Source: Neofusicoccum parvum
Lineage: Eukaryota; Ascomycota; Dothideomycetes; Botryosphaeriales; Botryosphaeriaceae
Direction: 5' to 3'
NCBI GenBank assembly: GCA_020912385.1
Contig: CP087221.1
Location: forward strand, 744,001-808,000
Length of the DNA stretch: 64,000 nucleotides
The notes beneath the pieces were generated by a model. The model had not been told where the DNA came from. It ran no database searches and saw nothing but the letters and a program-made list of their open reading frames with translations. Positions 1-11,401 of the stretch are shown piece by piece. The number at the start of each line of letters is the position of its first letter. Position 1 is the first letter of the stretch. A program made the translations under genes and the position numbers.

Positions 1-959
1 CGGGTGCCGCAGCAGCAGGTACACCATGCCCGACAGCGCGGTCGCGGTGGTCTCGGTCCCGGCGATCATGAACACGCCCGCGTTGCTGTGCATCTCGCCG
101 ACCGTCAGCCCGGGCTCCTTCCCGGCCGCCGCCTCGCGCAGCACCAGCGTCCAGATGTCCGGCCTGTCCGTCCGCCTCCCCAGCCGCGCGTCGACCTGCG
201 CCGCCGCGTACGCCAGGTGCTCGGCGCGCTTCCGCTTCATGCTCTCCGGGATCAGATACGGCATGATCCGGCCGGTGACGGGGAAGTAATACCCCAGGAT
301 CATGCGGAAGGTCAGCATCTTGATGGCCGCGAACGTCAGCGCCACCCACGGCGTGTACGCTCCGTGCTCGAGCAGGCCGAGCGGCGCGCCGAACGCCAGG
401 TCGCCCATGATGTCGAACGAGGTCCAGTTGAGCAGGTCGACCACGTTGGTCGCCAGGGTGGTCTCGCTGCCGTCGCAGCACCGCCGCGACAGCTGCGCCA
501 CCAGCGCCCCCACGTGCCGCCCCAGCAGCGCCTCCTGCTCCTTGAGCGCCCGCTCAGAGAATGCCGGCGCGAACAGCCGGCGCTGCCGCCGGTGCTGCGC
601 GTCGTCCGCCACATTGATCAGCGCCGCTGCGCCCGTCGGCGGCGCCGGGTTGGCCAGCGCGTCTTTGGGGAGGGACCGCCCGCCCAGGCTGCTGTTCGCG
701 CCGTAGATGTCTTTCCAGGCTGCGCTGGACGTGTAGCTGAGCTCGTTGGGGCTGACGCGGACGACGTGGCCGTAGCGCGAGTGGAGGGCGGATGTTTGGT
801 AGATGCTGAGGCCGCGCCAGCGCGCGATGATGCGGGGGATGGGGGTGGCGCGGTGGAGGAGGGGGCCGGGGTAGGCGCGGAGGGGGTGGAGGAGGAGGTT
901 GTAGAGGATGTAGGAGATGAGGTATGCGAACTGGAGATTTGTGAGTAGGTGAATGCCAT
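1..959 (-). CDS. cytochrome P450 monooxygenase, N-terminal part (cut by window edge)
   Basis: Reading the minus strand from about 959 to the window edge gives about 315 residues of a fungal P450, a haem-thiolate monooxygenase normally anchored in the ER. It opens with a hydrophobic anchor (AYLISYILYNLLLHPLRAYP) with the proline-rich hinge, then a substrate-recognition region (YGHVVRVSPNELSYTS), a C-helix-like region (DDAQHRRQRRLFAPAFSE) and, at about 46-63, the I-helix signature AGTETT used in oxygen activation. The ExxR and haem-binding Cys regions lie beyond position 1. The style resembles fungal secondary-metabolism P450s of the trichothecene-hydroxylase-like clans, but the substrate cannot be told. 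The start is unresolved: the coding frame has no ATG before the anchor, so a short first exon between about 960 and 1060 is likely. It is divergent from the gene at 1708. Confidence 0.93.
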
Positions 960-1707
960 GGTACACTAGAATGTGTTCGCGGTCCTTACTGGCGCAAAGA
1001 GGAAGAGCTGTATGGACAACATGGTGGTACGGAAACCTCAACTCGACAATTGCCTTTGATTTGAAGAAATTGGAGCAATTGGACTAGAAGAGCACCAGCG
1101 AGAAGAAAAAAGCGAGGAATAAAGATGGACTGGGAGGAGTCTTGATACGAAGCACTTGGCGAGTCGGTGGGCTGGAGAATCAAATCACTGCATTGCCCTG
1201 GCGTGTCCCGCACTCTTCAGCTCCGGGAGATGCGGAGAATAAAAAGCCCCGGAGACGACGTCCTTCGGATAGATACGCAGTCCGTGGTGACACTGACACA
1301 CGAAGCGCGAGCAAAAGCTGTTCAACACGGAGAAAGAACAGGCCATGACTCTCGGCAGCACTCTTATCATGATAAAGCTCTCTATTCAAGCAATTCTACT
1401 TGTTGGCGCCGGAATGCCTGACGCGACCCTGATTCGCTAGCCGACGTGCTCGGCAAAATTGGCTCACGGCTTTTCCGCTCTCGGAAAGTTGTACGACTCG
1501 CGTGGTCGTTCTATCATGACTGCTGGGCGCCGGAGTACGAAGCTGGAGATGCGGGTTGTGTCATGGCTGGGAGAGCTATGGCCGCAGACGCGTTGCTCTT
1601 AAAATCCTCGCGTCAGCTGCACCCTGTAAGCATTGCTGCAGCGGCTTTCCTCGCATTGCGCTTTGCACTGAGTAAACTTGCTCAAGGCGGCAGGACAACC
1701 CACAGCC
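960..1707. other. intergenic, divergent promoter region
   Basis: This lies between the P450 (minus) and the sulfotransferase-like gene (plus). It should hold both promoters and probably the first small exon of the P450. I see no further gene and no repeat. Confidence 0.5.
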
Positions 1708-2714
1708 ATGGCACCGGAGAAGAAGGTCGTTGGCGATCGCCGAATCGTCAGCACCGACATTGATCGTCGGCAATGCCAGCGTGTCGTGCCTATGAAAGTT
1801 CTCTGCTTGGGGCTCTCTCGAACCGGAACGTCATGTAATGCCCCAGGCCGAAGTCTCACGGTGCAGGCTCCAATGGTCCGCCGATCAAATGCTGATTAAA
1901 ATTTACAAGCCCTGAGACAGGCTCTCTTCGAGCTCGGATACTCCGACGTCTACCACATGGCCTCCGCCGTGAACGAAAACCCCAAGGACTGCGAGATGTG
2001 GATGGACGCATACAGAGCGCTGAAGGACGGCCAAGGCACCTTCGGCCGCAACGAATGGGACCAGCTCCTCGGCCACTGCATGGTAAGCCCAGCCTCCGCC
2101 ACCAACCCCGTCCGAACCCGGCCAGCTGAACCCCCGCAACCCAGGCCGTCACCGACAACCCCTGCATCACCTTCTCCCGCGAGCTCATCGAGGCCTACCC
2201 GGACGCCAAGGTCGTCCTCACCGTCCGCGACAGCGCCGACGCCTTCTGGAAGTCCAACATGGAGACCATCTACGCGTATGGCTACAGCTGGCACGCCTAC
2301 CGCGGCCCGCTCGTCGCCCTCTACCGCTGGCTGCAGGGCCCGCGCCCGCTCCGCCTGCAGATGGTCGGCCGCTGCTGGCACGACGCCGGCTATCTCGAGT
2401 TCCCGGAGAGGGGCAGGCAGATGTACCACGAGCACAACGAGATGATCAGGCAGCTGGTGCCGCCGGAGAAGCTGCTCGTGTACAACCTGAAGGAGGGGTG
2501 GGAGCCGCTGTGCGAGTTCCTGGGAGAGGAGGTTCCGGAGGGGCCGTTCCCGCGGGTCAACGACATGGAGGCGTTCAGGCAGAACGCGGAGTTTGGCGAG
2601 AAGATGTTCAGGATGCTGGCGGTTGTGAATGGGTTGAAGCTGTTGGCGACGGTGGGTGCGGTTGCGGCGGCGGGCTTGGTCTTGGCGGGCCGGATTAAGG
2701 GGTTGCGGAGATGA
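1708..2714 (+). CDS. sulfotransferase-like P-loop protein (Sulfotransfer_4 type)
   Basis: Three exons (1708-1834, 1910-2082, 2145-2714) give 289 residues. Introns of 75 and 62 nt have GTAATG/GTAAGC donors and CTGA-type branch sites. After a short lead comes the phosphate-binding motif LGLSRTGTSSL, reconstituted exactly across intron 1, followed by LFELGYSDVYHM, WDQLLG and TYPD-like EAYPDAKVVLTVRD with the conserved Arg of the 3'-phosphosulfate-binding region. These are hallmarks of the fungal P-loop family related to sulfotransferases; many members are uncharacterised and sulfotransfer has not been shown for most. The C-terminus carries one hydrophobic segment (KLLATVGAVAAAGLVLAG) and a basic tail, suggesting a tail-anchored membrane protein. 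Its position next to a P450 could indicate shared metabolism, but nothing else in the window supports a gene cluster. Confidence 0.85.
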
Positions 2715-2808
2715 TCGTGGTGTGAGCTGGTAACTTCCCGGGAACGCCCCTTTCTCTTGTGTTGAGATTTCTCGTGTGATCCTGATATCCTTCTGGCGCC
2801 ACCTTTCC

Positions 2809-4277
2809 TCATACCTCCAGAAGGTGTTCCAATTTCTCGGCTGCGGAAAGCTCGGATTTGAGTCGTAAAGCGTCGTTGAGGATGGTGCGTCCTTCTTCAA
2901 GTGTCTGGCTGTACTGGAATGCTGTGACCGCGTTCGTCTCTGCCGCCCTAAGATTTTGGGAGAAGATAGTCATGCTTCTCTTGAGTTCGTGGATGCCGAC
3001 TTCGAAGTGTTTGAGATTCGCTGTGAGCTTTTCCGTTTGCTCGCGGAGGATGAGGCACTTGCTCTTGCTCGTCTTTGCGGTCTCGAACTCTTCCTCCAGG
3101 CGTTTTAACAAGGCCCTTTGCGTTTCTTGCGCCCCTTTTGCTTGATTGATCTTCTCTTGAAACTCATCCCTTCTTCTGCCCCATTCTTCTCTCTCGTTTG
3201 AGGCAACGCTGCTTTGACCAGTCAGTCTCCTTGGTGGTGATTGCAGAATGGTGGTTAACTTACACTGCAAGAGGTATGAAAATAAATGGTAGTATCACCG
3301 AAGCCTGCAAGTGTCAACATTAAACCCAAGAAGGCGACCACATGGGGCCCTTACTATGGAGAATCCAATTGTCCGGCCGTTAGCTGCATCAGCTTGTTCT
3401 CTAGCCGTTGCTTCAGCCTGCTGGTGCAAATCAATCTGCCTCTGCAGTGATTCAATGTGCTCTTCGGTCCGAGTCCTTCTCCGCTGCGTCTCTTTCATCT
3501 CGCTCGAGATTTTCTGTTCTGTTTGCTCGATTTCCAAGGTGGCGTCGTGTAGCTGTGTGTGCTGGAACTCCTTGACCTTTTGGCTCCCTGTGGCTACTGC
3601 ATCTTCCACCTGCGTCCAATGCTTCATGCTTTTGGCAAACAGCGTGTTTATGTAGACGGCTTGGTGTTGGATTGTTTCAGTTACATCCACTCTGCCATCT
3701 CTCAGTGCATACTCCGTATCCTCAATGCCTTGGAAAGCTATGCTGATGGAGGAAAACGCTGTGCTTGCTCCTTCTGTGATGCTTTTGCGTATACTATTCT
3801 GCAAGTCTTTGGCAGACGTTTCGCATTTGTTGACTAGTGTCTGCAGCTCTTCGGTGACACTCTCTCCAACGGACGGGAGGAATACATCAATCTCTCTGTC
3901 ATTCAGCAGTCAGACATCAAAACAGTAAAGCGTCTTGGCCGATCTAACCACGTGACCGGGGATTCTTACAAGCACAGCTCACCATCCTTGTTGGTGATGA
4001 ATGCATCAAGCTCAATAGAAGCCTCCTGCCAACTTCCGTCTCTTTTCCGCAAGCTCGCACGCAGTATTGAAGAATCCTGAACTTGCTCCAGAACGATATC
4101 CTTGGCGGTCATGGAAAAGTCCCGGTCTCCAAGCTGAAAGCTTCCATCTTCGTTTCCCAAAAAATCATTGAGTCTGATGGTAGAGTCTTGCCACTCCCCA
4201 TTGCATGCCCGGCAGTGAGCTGATAGAAGAGAGTCAGGAGAGATCCCTATTGTGTGGGAGGATTTGGTAAAGGACAT
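2809..4277 (-). CDS. CVNH-domain lectin fused to a coiled-coil / hydrophobic segment / coiled-coil body
   Basis: Four exons (4277-3970, 3895-3355, 3304-3264, 3211-2809), all phases consistent, give 430 residues. Residues 1-103 form a cyanovirin-N homology (CVNH) domain: two similar halves with GEWQDSTIRLNDFLGNEDG and GSWQEASIELDAFITNKDG, the internal duplication that defines this sugar-binding fold. The rest is predicted almost wholly helical: heptad-rich helices, then one strongly hydrophobic stretch of about 20 residues created by the tiny 41-nt exon 3, then another long coiled coil (residues about 300-430). There is no signal peptide. A helix-rich body with one buried hydrophobic segment between long coiled coils is the layout of ClyA/Hbl-like alpha-helical pore formers, but also of ordinary membrane-anchored coiled-coil proteins, so function is inference. 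It is divergent from the helical protein ending at 8011. Confidence 0.82.
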
Positions 4278-4998
4278 GTCGGCAGCGGGAGAAAGCGGAG
4301 AACAAGCAACGGCCCATGCGAGATCGGTAAGCGGTTGAAAAGCGGCTGCAGCTGCAAGAACTCAAAGTCAAGGTCTATCCTTGGGTGGTGAGCTGTACAT
4401 CAAGCTTGCCACAACCCCTTTGTACACGTAGGGTATCATGTGGCATGATCGACGACTATTGAAACGAGGGACCCACAGCCACGGACACGCCCCCGTTGAC
4501 CCATTAACTCTCGACAAGAACTGCTCAGCCGCAATGCGCTTTGAACTAAGACACAGCGCATTTTGGAAATAGGAACCTGTACCCGGTGCTTCATTGGAGA
4601 ATCAAAGACCAATTTTCGGATCACCGTAGACGTGTCCTCTGCTCACCGCCTTTTTGTGGGTTTGCGTGTGCAAGTAACCGTGGCGGCGGATTCTATTTGC
4701 ACATGGCGGTCATAGTGGAGAGATTTCATGGCATTGCCGCATGGACGTTCCAAATCTCGCTCCCTTGTAATGTTTCGGGTATCGGGGTATCCCACCATTG
4801 GCCACGCCGAGCCACATGCTATCGGGATCTTGCCATGGTGGACGGGAACTCCACACGACATGAAACCTAAGATGTGCTTTTAACTTATGTGAACACACGC
4901 TTTCCCTTCTGCTGCCACGATCTGGTTCCTTCGCATAAGCAACCAAGCGCACCTTTCAAGATCTGAGACCTCACGCATCACGTCCACGGCAAGCCGAA
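4278..4998. other. intergenic between two divergent helical-protein genes
   Basis: Presumed bidirectional promoter of the CVNH gene and the gene at 5583-8011. I see no gene, repeat or clear TATA box. Confidence 0.4.
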
Positions 4999-5238
4999 AT
5001 GACCTCAGACATGGAGACTTACGAACGGCTGAGAAGCCGGGAAGCTACGCGCACAGCGGCGCAATTCTCACAAGAGATATCTGATAGCCTTATCCGGAAT
5101 CACAACTGGGGAACTCTCCTCAGCGCGGCGCCATTGGCTCTCAGCTTTGTCGGGGCATGCCAAGTTGTTGCGTCATCTCCTACTGCGGCAGGCCTCAAGT
5201 TGAAACGCCCAGCAAATGGGTTCACCCACCTTCAGTGA
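4999..5238 (+). CDS. possible 5' exon of the next gene, or small separate ORF
   Basis: An ATG-started frame encodes 79 residues beginning MTSDMETYERLRSREATRT, amphipathic helical at first and then hydrophobic (LLSAAPLALSFVGACQVV). A good donor (GTGAGT at 5237) follows the last codons. I could not join it in phase to the coding exon beginning at 5523-5583 without an intron of nearly 300 nt, unusual here. It may be the N-terminal exon of the gene that follows with an unrecognised small exon between, or chance. Confidence 0.3.
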   Translation: MTSDMETYERLRSREATRTAAQFSQEISDSLIRNHNWGTLLSAAPLALSFVGACQVVASSPTAAGLKLKRPANGFTHLQ

Positions 5239-5582
5239 GTTTGAAGCCGTCCAGTACAGAGTACTGCTGCTACAGGCGGCGGCTGGCGCGAAGCAAACAT
5301 GGTCTTGTAGCTGGACCGATCGAATGACGTAGCTGTAGGGAGTTGAAGTATTCGTCTGGTAACATCGACACATTTTTAAAGCAACTATTGTATCCGGATT
5401 AATACTTCAGCTCCCCACGTAGCTATACTTGTCAAGGGCAATTCGCGCTAATCGCCGGTTGTAGCACCCTCTGTATTGTGCAAGCCGGAAGCTGAAGGGA
5501 AAGTAGGTATGAATCTCTGCAGGCAAACCTAGTGTATCTTGTCGATACCGGGCGGAAAACTTTCCTGGAGACCGAGACTCGT

Positions 5583-8011
5583 ATGGACAAGCTTGTTATG
5601 CACTCGAGGTATCTATTTTCTGAAACCGGAGCTGTAAGTTGTCCAGCAGCACTTGAAACATGTGAGCTGACAGGCTCTGGGACAGGTCAACAAGATCATA
5701 GATGCTCTCAACGACGAATCAAGTGCTCAAAGGACCCTACCGGGATGCATGGATACTCTCAAGTCAGCTGTTGGGGAGTGCGAAGGTCACCTTCAAGCCA
5801 TCGAATCTAAGTTTGAAACATGGCTTGACATAGCCCAAGAGCTGAGCCAAGTGGCTACAGAGTCCGAGCGTAAGTCTCAGGGAATTTTCCACTGCAAATA
5901 GCTGAGAATATCCAGATGACACAATCATCAAGCGCCATGGAAATGAAGACCAGCTTCAATCACAGAGCATCCGCAAGAACTTTGTAGAGAACGAAAAGCA
6001 AAACAAGGAACAGGCCGTAAAAGAGGCCCAGCGGAGGATGATGCTTGCTGAAGAGGCGTTCAAGCAAGCTTCCAGGAACATACCTTCTGGTATGTTCTCC
6101 TGCAAGTCCTTTCAATGGAATGCTCTATTCTAATTATGCCTGCAGGGTGGGACGCCGTAGGCATGAGTGTGGTTGATGGACTCAGCCAAAGCGTCCTCAG
6201 CATTGGGAGTGCTCTGGTAACGGCGCTCTCGCCAAACAAATATGTGGCACTTGGACACTCCATTCTCGGGGCTGTAAAGGCTGGCCTTACCGGGGATAAT
6301 CATGACGAGACGGCACATGCGTATTCCACCTCCGGCCCGAACCTGGCGGGTGGGAACGACGACCCTGCACTCGTGCACCTGGAAAATTTGCAGTCTTACC
6401 TATGTTTTCTCTTCGCCATTACCAAGAACGGAGTACCAAGTGTTGCTCAAAAGAGTGGAACAGTTTCGACAAACAATCCCGGGACTATCCGCACCTTCTT
6501 CGAGATCATCGACCAAGAGCTCCCGAAAGAAGTCACCCCAGGATCATTCTCTTACGACACAAAAAAGATTGTTCACGAGGCTCTAGAGGTACTTTCAACT
6601 TGAGTCCAGTACCCAGCCCGAAAGTTGACATCTGGCAGGTCATTGATGAGATTGAACAAACTGCAAAAGCTCAGCGCGAAATTTCCGGATCCAGTGTCCC
6701 AGTATCTCGTGAAGGTTGGCAGAAGAGAGTTGCTGCTTTACAAACCCGGGTCGCTTCATTGAAAGCTCGCAAGGACAATTTGGCAGGACTAGCAGCTGGT
6801 GCTGTAGGTTGTAGCCTTCCGAAATCACAGTTTATCGCTAAATCCTTGCAGAGACCTCCACGCCTAAAAGAGGGCTCGACTAGCCGCCACTCAAGCCAAT
6901 CAGTTGGTACGTAGTCTAATCTGTTCGTATAAAAAGTTCTGACTGTAACGTCCATTACAGTCAGATCTCAGCTTGAAAGAGCTTCTGCAGCTTTCGAATC
7001 CACGACTGCAAGCCTTCAGGTTCAACGAGACGCCTATGATGCAAGCGTCGTGAGGCTCAATCAGAACTTAGAGAGAATTTCTGATATCCAGCTTGCAATT
7101 GGTAGGCTTCAAGTTGAAAATGTCACACTCGTACGTGCTATCAAATGATTCGGATGGGCGGCACTGAGAAACCCTTTCTTCGCAACAGGAAGAGATCGTC
7201 CGCATCCTCCGCGCGTCAATCAGTAACCTCTCCGGGCTTAAAGAGCAGATAACATCGCTGCTACGCTTTTTCCAGGCCATATCTGCAATGGTTGAGTTTG
7301 CAGCTCGAAGCCCATGCCGGAACCTTTTGGAGACCCTGGATTCTGGAATTGAACGAGACAGCACTGGCGCAATTGCTGGGATCACGTATCGTGACTTCCA
7401 GAAACAGGTAAACTTACAGTTTGAGTACACTACCAAACGATCATTGAGCTAATCAGAAAAGGTGCTCCTCAATACTACCTTGATGATTCGGGGCTACTTC
7501 AGTGTTGTGTTCGAGGTCTCAAGGCTCTACGGACAGATATCCCGAGAGTACATCATTCCAGGCATCAACCTGGTGGATAAGCTGGGCCTTTCTCAAGACA
7601 CGGACATCACAAATCAGCGGAACAGAGAGCTGGAGGATTATCAGACACGTGCCGTTCACGCGGTCAGGGAGCTCGCGCAAAAGGTGTGGGAATCGACGCT
7701 CAAATTTATAGTTGCCCACGCTGACGGTGATTTACCCAAACACAGAAGCAGGAAGCATTGTTGTCAAGGATGGATCAACGCATTGCATCTATCCAGAGAA
7801 CTACATCCTCCCTGCCCGCGTGCCCACAACAAAAAGCTATCAAGGCGGCTGCGGAACAGGAGTCGGCGAGGGCACGAGCTGAAGCTGAACACGATGGAGA
7901 TTTCCTTGACGAGACAGCAAGACTATTGGTAATCATACATCGCGAAAATGTGGGAGATAGAAGGTGCTAATGCCGTTTTCACAGCCAGGAAGCCTCAGCG
8001 AAGACCTTTGA
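5583..8011 (+). CDS. large helical coiled-coil protein with central hydrophobic segment, function unknown
   Basis: Eleven exons join in frame: 5583-5633, 5686-5869, 5916-6089, 6146-6588, 6639-6803, 6852-6906, 6961-7130, 7189-7407, 7462-7683, 7746-7928, 7985-8011 (630 residues, all introns 46-62 nt). The open frame extends upstream to 5523, so 20 more residues or an earlier exon are possible. The N-terminal 135 residues are charged coiled coil, then a weakly hydrophobic region starts with SGWDAVGMSVVDGLSQSVLS and runs through LGHSILGAVKAGL, then further coiled coils separated by a Ser/Pro-rich linker, and a helical C-terminal half with an Ala/Glu-rich end. There is no enzyme motif, signal peptide or recognised domain. 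The layout parallels the divergent CVNH protein, so the two may be partners, but this is inference. The high exon count is unusual for the window. Confidence 0.72.
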
Positions 8012-8608
8012 CCGATCCTTCCATCGAGGTGTAGTCAAAGAGCCCAATAACCAAATGACCAATCTCACTTGATCATATTATAGACCATACATAGTGTCCA
8101 CTCCATGACAAAGCATGAGACTGAATTCTTCATTTCTAGGAAATCGCTGAATAATCAAACGTGAAGGGCCGCAGTTCGCCCCGCTCCGCCGGCTTGATAT
8201 CCCCTACATTCGAATAGGAGATGCATATCTCCGCGAAGAATAGTAACTTCTCCGTATCAATTTTACAGAAGAATGCCGAAGCCCATGACTTGTATGGAGA
8301 AAATCATGGTATTTGGACAGGGCAGGGAAACAATGAGATTTGTTTAACAGGCTCCAGTTTCTTAGTTTCGCGTCAGAGGCGTATGTAGGATAGCTTAACC
8401 TCTTGAGCTTATGCCCATTCAAAGAGTGCCCATATCACAGTACATGGCTCGAGAAAATGGCATTCCTTCTTCAATCGTTGAATCAAGTATTGATTGTCGC
8501 CGCTGTTTGCTCAATATCTCCTCGTCAGCAACTTTAAACCACAAGAATGAGCCTCAACAAGAAGCATGTCTGAGCCTGATAGGACCAAGTTTCGCGGTCT
8601 CCATTGGC
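8012..8608. other. intergenic between convergent genes
   Basis: 3' flanks of the helical protein (plus) and the dehydrogenase (minus). Moderately AT-rich; I see no gene in it. Confidence 0.45.
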
Positions 8609-9740
8609 TCAAAGTTTGGGGGTGACGCCAAGTCGCTGTGCCTCTGCCGCCACCGTCTCCGGAATCTCCTCTTCCAAACTTTTCTGCACAGGTTTCCACC
8701 CAAGCAACTCAGCTGCGCGCCGCGCTTCGCACCGGGCATTCGTACCCCAAAGGATGCCTCCGTGTGGCGAAAGCTGATCCGCCTCTTCTACGCTGACCTG
8801 GTCGACGTCTGTGCTCTTGCTGTAGCCTTTTTTGAATGCCGCCTGAGCAACACGCTGGGAGATTTCCGAGAATGGCTGGACACGCAATCAGCACGGCGGA
8901 TTTCTCACTCGGGTCTGCACTCAGAAAACTCACGATACTCCCCGAGCCGGTGAAGTAGACGCCGTCCTGATTCCAGTAAGGCTTCGACGAATCCGCCTCC
9001 GCGGCCCTCTCGACCAGACGCAGGAAGATGGTGCTGAGGTCCTGGATGTGCACGTTGTCCCACGTGCTCAGCCCCTTCTTGACCTGGATGCCCTTCCCCC
9101 GCTGGATCGTCACCCGCGAGAGTTCGGGAACCTGCACGCTTCGCTGGTTGACGGGGCCCCTGCCGGGGCCGTAGATGATGGCCGGGACGACGAGGGCGGT
9201 GTTGACGCCGGGGGTCTTGTCCAGGACGAAGTTGTCCACGGCGCGGCTGGGGAATTGCCGGGCCAGGGCGCGGATCTCCTCGACGCGCTCGAAGTCGTTG
9301 TACACCTTGTCGGACGGCTCGCCGAAGGTTTTGCTGGCGATTTCCGGGGCCGAGAGCAGGGTTGCTCCGGAGACTTGGATCCAGAAGGCTGCCGGGTTTC
9401 AGTCTTGGTCTCTTAAAATAAAAGAAGCTAATCACGAACCAGGCTTTGCTCGAGAAGTTCCGGTAAGTCCTTTGAAGATAGATTGCACGCTGTTCAGGTG
9501 ACCAGTGGCTGCCAAGTGCAAAACTACGTCTGATTTCGACGCCTCTGACTCTAATGTAGAGGCATCATCCAGATCACCAGATACAATTTTGATGCTAGGA
9601 AATTTGCTGGCGATCTGGCTGCCTTTCTGTGCGTCTCGGACAAGCGCGCTGATTTCGTACTCTGGATGCGCACCTGCGAGCCTGTGGAGCACCTCACCGC
9701 CAATGTAGCCGGAGGCGCCAGTGAGGAAAATCTTCGTCAT
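8609..9740 (-). CDS. NAD(P)-dependent epimerase/dehydratase-type oxidoreductase (extended SDR)
   Basis: Three exons (9740-9440, 9388-8934, 8875-8609) give 340 residues. The start MTKIFLTGASGYIGGEVLHR is the Rossmann TGxxGxxG motif of extended short-chain dehydrogenases, followed by the acidic turn after beta-strand 3 (VSGDLDD) and DVVLHLAATGH. A canonical YxxxK is not obvious, as in many fungal atypical members; later motifs VVPAIIYGPGRG and WDNVHIQDLS fit the substrate-binding half. The 51-nt first intron has a GTTCGT donor. An in-frame upstream ATG near 9873 would add a 45-residue Ser/Arg-rich extension resembling a mitochondrial presequence; I prefer 9740 because the Rossmann motif begins there. 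The substrate is unknown; a nucleoside-sugar epimerase-like cytosolic enzyme is the usual annotation. Confidence 0.88.
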
Positions 9741-11401
9741 TGTAGCGCTGCGAAATCGAGTCAACGAAAAATAACGAATAGCGCGAGGGGGGCTTAGTGA
9801 TGGGGTGGAGGATGCAAATAAACGCGGTAGAAACATTGTCAAGACTTGCGCAATATATTGACTCAACAGGGCCATGATGCCATTGCGATGGATTTGTCAT
9901 GCGGTCCAGTAGTGGGGGCGCTGATGGAAAAGGCACGCCTCCGCGACGGCGGGGAATGTTCTCGACAGAACAGGAATCCTTCTGCGATGACGGAGCTCAA
10001 TGTTACTGAAAGTGATGCGGCAAAGGAAACGGGCCAGTCATATTGATATGCTCTGCTGGGCTGCCTGGTTTAAAGCAGGACTTGGGGATCGGCTGAGGAC
10101 TGATCTGGCAGGTCTCCGCGACGCATTCCCGTCCCGAAGGTAATGCGTCTCGGGCCGAGACTGGCACGCGAGATGCCGACACGAGCCGAAGTGCGTCCTA
10201 CTTTGGGATAGCATATGGTGATTCTGTTGTTTAATTTAGAGGCAAGTAAACATGCCTACCAGCCTCATGCCTTGCGTTCGGAGGCTTAATGCTGTTGCGA
10301 TTAGCATCTACATGAGCTGACGTCAATGAAATCAGCCAGAACATGTGAGCACCGTTTTTATTTGTTAGCATTTCCCACAGGACTTTAAGGATACATGCAT
10401 CACGTTAGAGATGGAATTAAGCCAATAGCCCGATGTACAGTGTCTTCTTAATCTCTTGCGCCCTCTCGATTCTCCTTCGGAAGATGGTGCTTGCGCATGA
10501 ATGAAGGTTATCAGTAGTCTACAGGAGCAGCATAAACGGCAGTCTATTCGCGCAGACTAGTTGGAGCGGAAGAGCCATCATTCGGGATATATGTCCCTCC
10601 GGGATCCTGCTCCCGAAGGAAAGGATATAATGCGAACGTGGACAACGTTCGGCTCTGACGAAGTGGCGCAAACCTTACTTTCACGCATGAGTTCCGTGGA
10701 GAGCTTGATACCATGAAAAATATAGGCTGATCATTCAAATCAGAAGCGATAGAGCGAGGTGTTGAGATGAGTTCGATAACTTATCACTCTTCCAGCTTTC
10801 CCTTTCACCCGAGGTCTTTCCTCATGATCTTTCCCATATCTCATGATGCCAATTCTTTAAGTTCCATATCTCTTGGAATTTGATTCGAATAGTTTCTTGT
10901 GTCTTGGCAATTGGATGCTCTTGGCCTCGAGCTCAAGCGGAAGATTACTGGTACCGCAAAACTCCCGGTGAAAGTCAACACCATATGGGTTAGTATCCTC
11001 GTTCCATTACTTCTCAAAACGCCCAGCAGCCTCTGTGCACATCCGTGCGTGGAAGGTATTCAACGAGGTCGACAAGAATCCTGCGTCGCCGGCCTCATAC
11101 CCCGCATCTTGGCCATCCAGTCAACTCCCGTCACGCGACAACGTAAGCTCTCGGCACGAGTCAAACGGGTCTGTTGTATACGCAAAACAATGCCTACTTC
11201 TATGGTTTTCGATGCGCCAACGCCGCTGACACAAGCAAAAGCGTGTCGTGAGCGCAAGGATCGGGATCGAGCTTCCCAAGCCGGGAATGCATATATTACA
11301 AGCATGAGACCTCCGATGCCCAGTCGCATCACGCAAAGTATTTTCGCTCCTGCATTGAGAATCTGCGAATCAAGCAGCATCTTTTTACGTGGTTGGATAA
11401 C
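9741..11401. other. intergenic, long promoter region of the hexose-type transporter
   Basis: About 1.66 kb between the dehydrogenase (minus) and transporter (plus) starts. Several short frames occur on both strands, but none shows coding bias, domains or splice continuity. The length is consistent with a regulated, nutrient-controlled promoter; I did not identify individual sites. Confidence 0.45.

Noticed and set aside
1..2714. P450 plus sulfotransferase-like gene as part of a secondary-metabolite cluster
   Set aside because: No synthase, transporter or regulator adjoins them within the window; two genes at an edge do not support a cluster.
1950..2900. 316-codon minus-strand frame
   Set aside because: Antisense to the sulfotransferase-like gene, which has a clear P-loop and matching splice sites.
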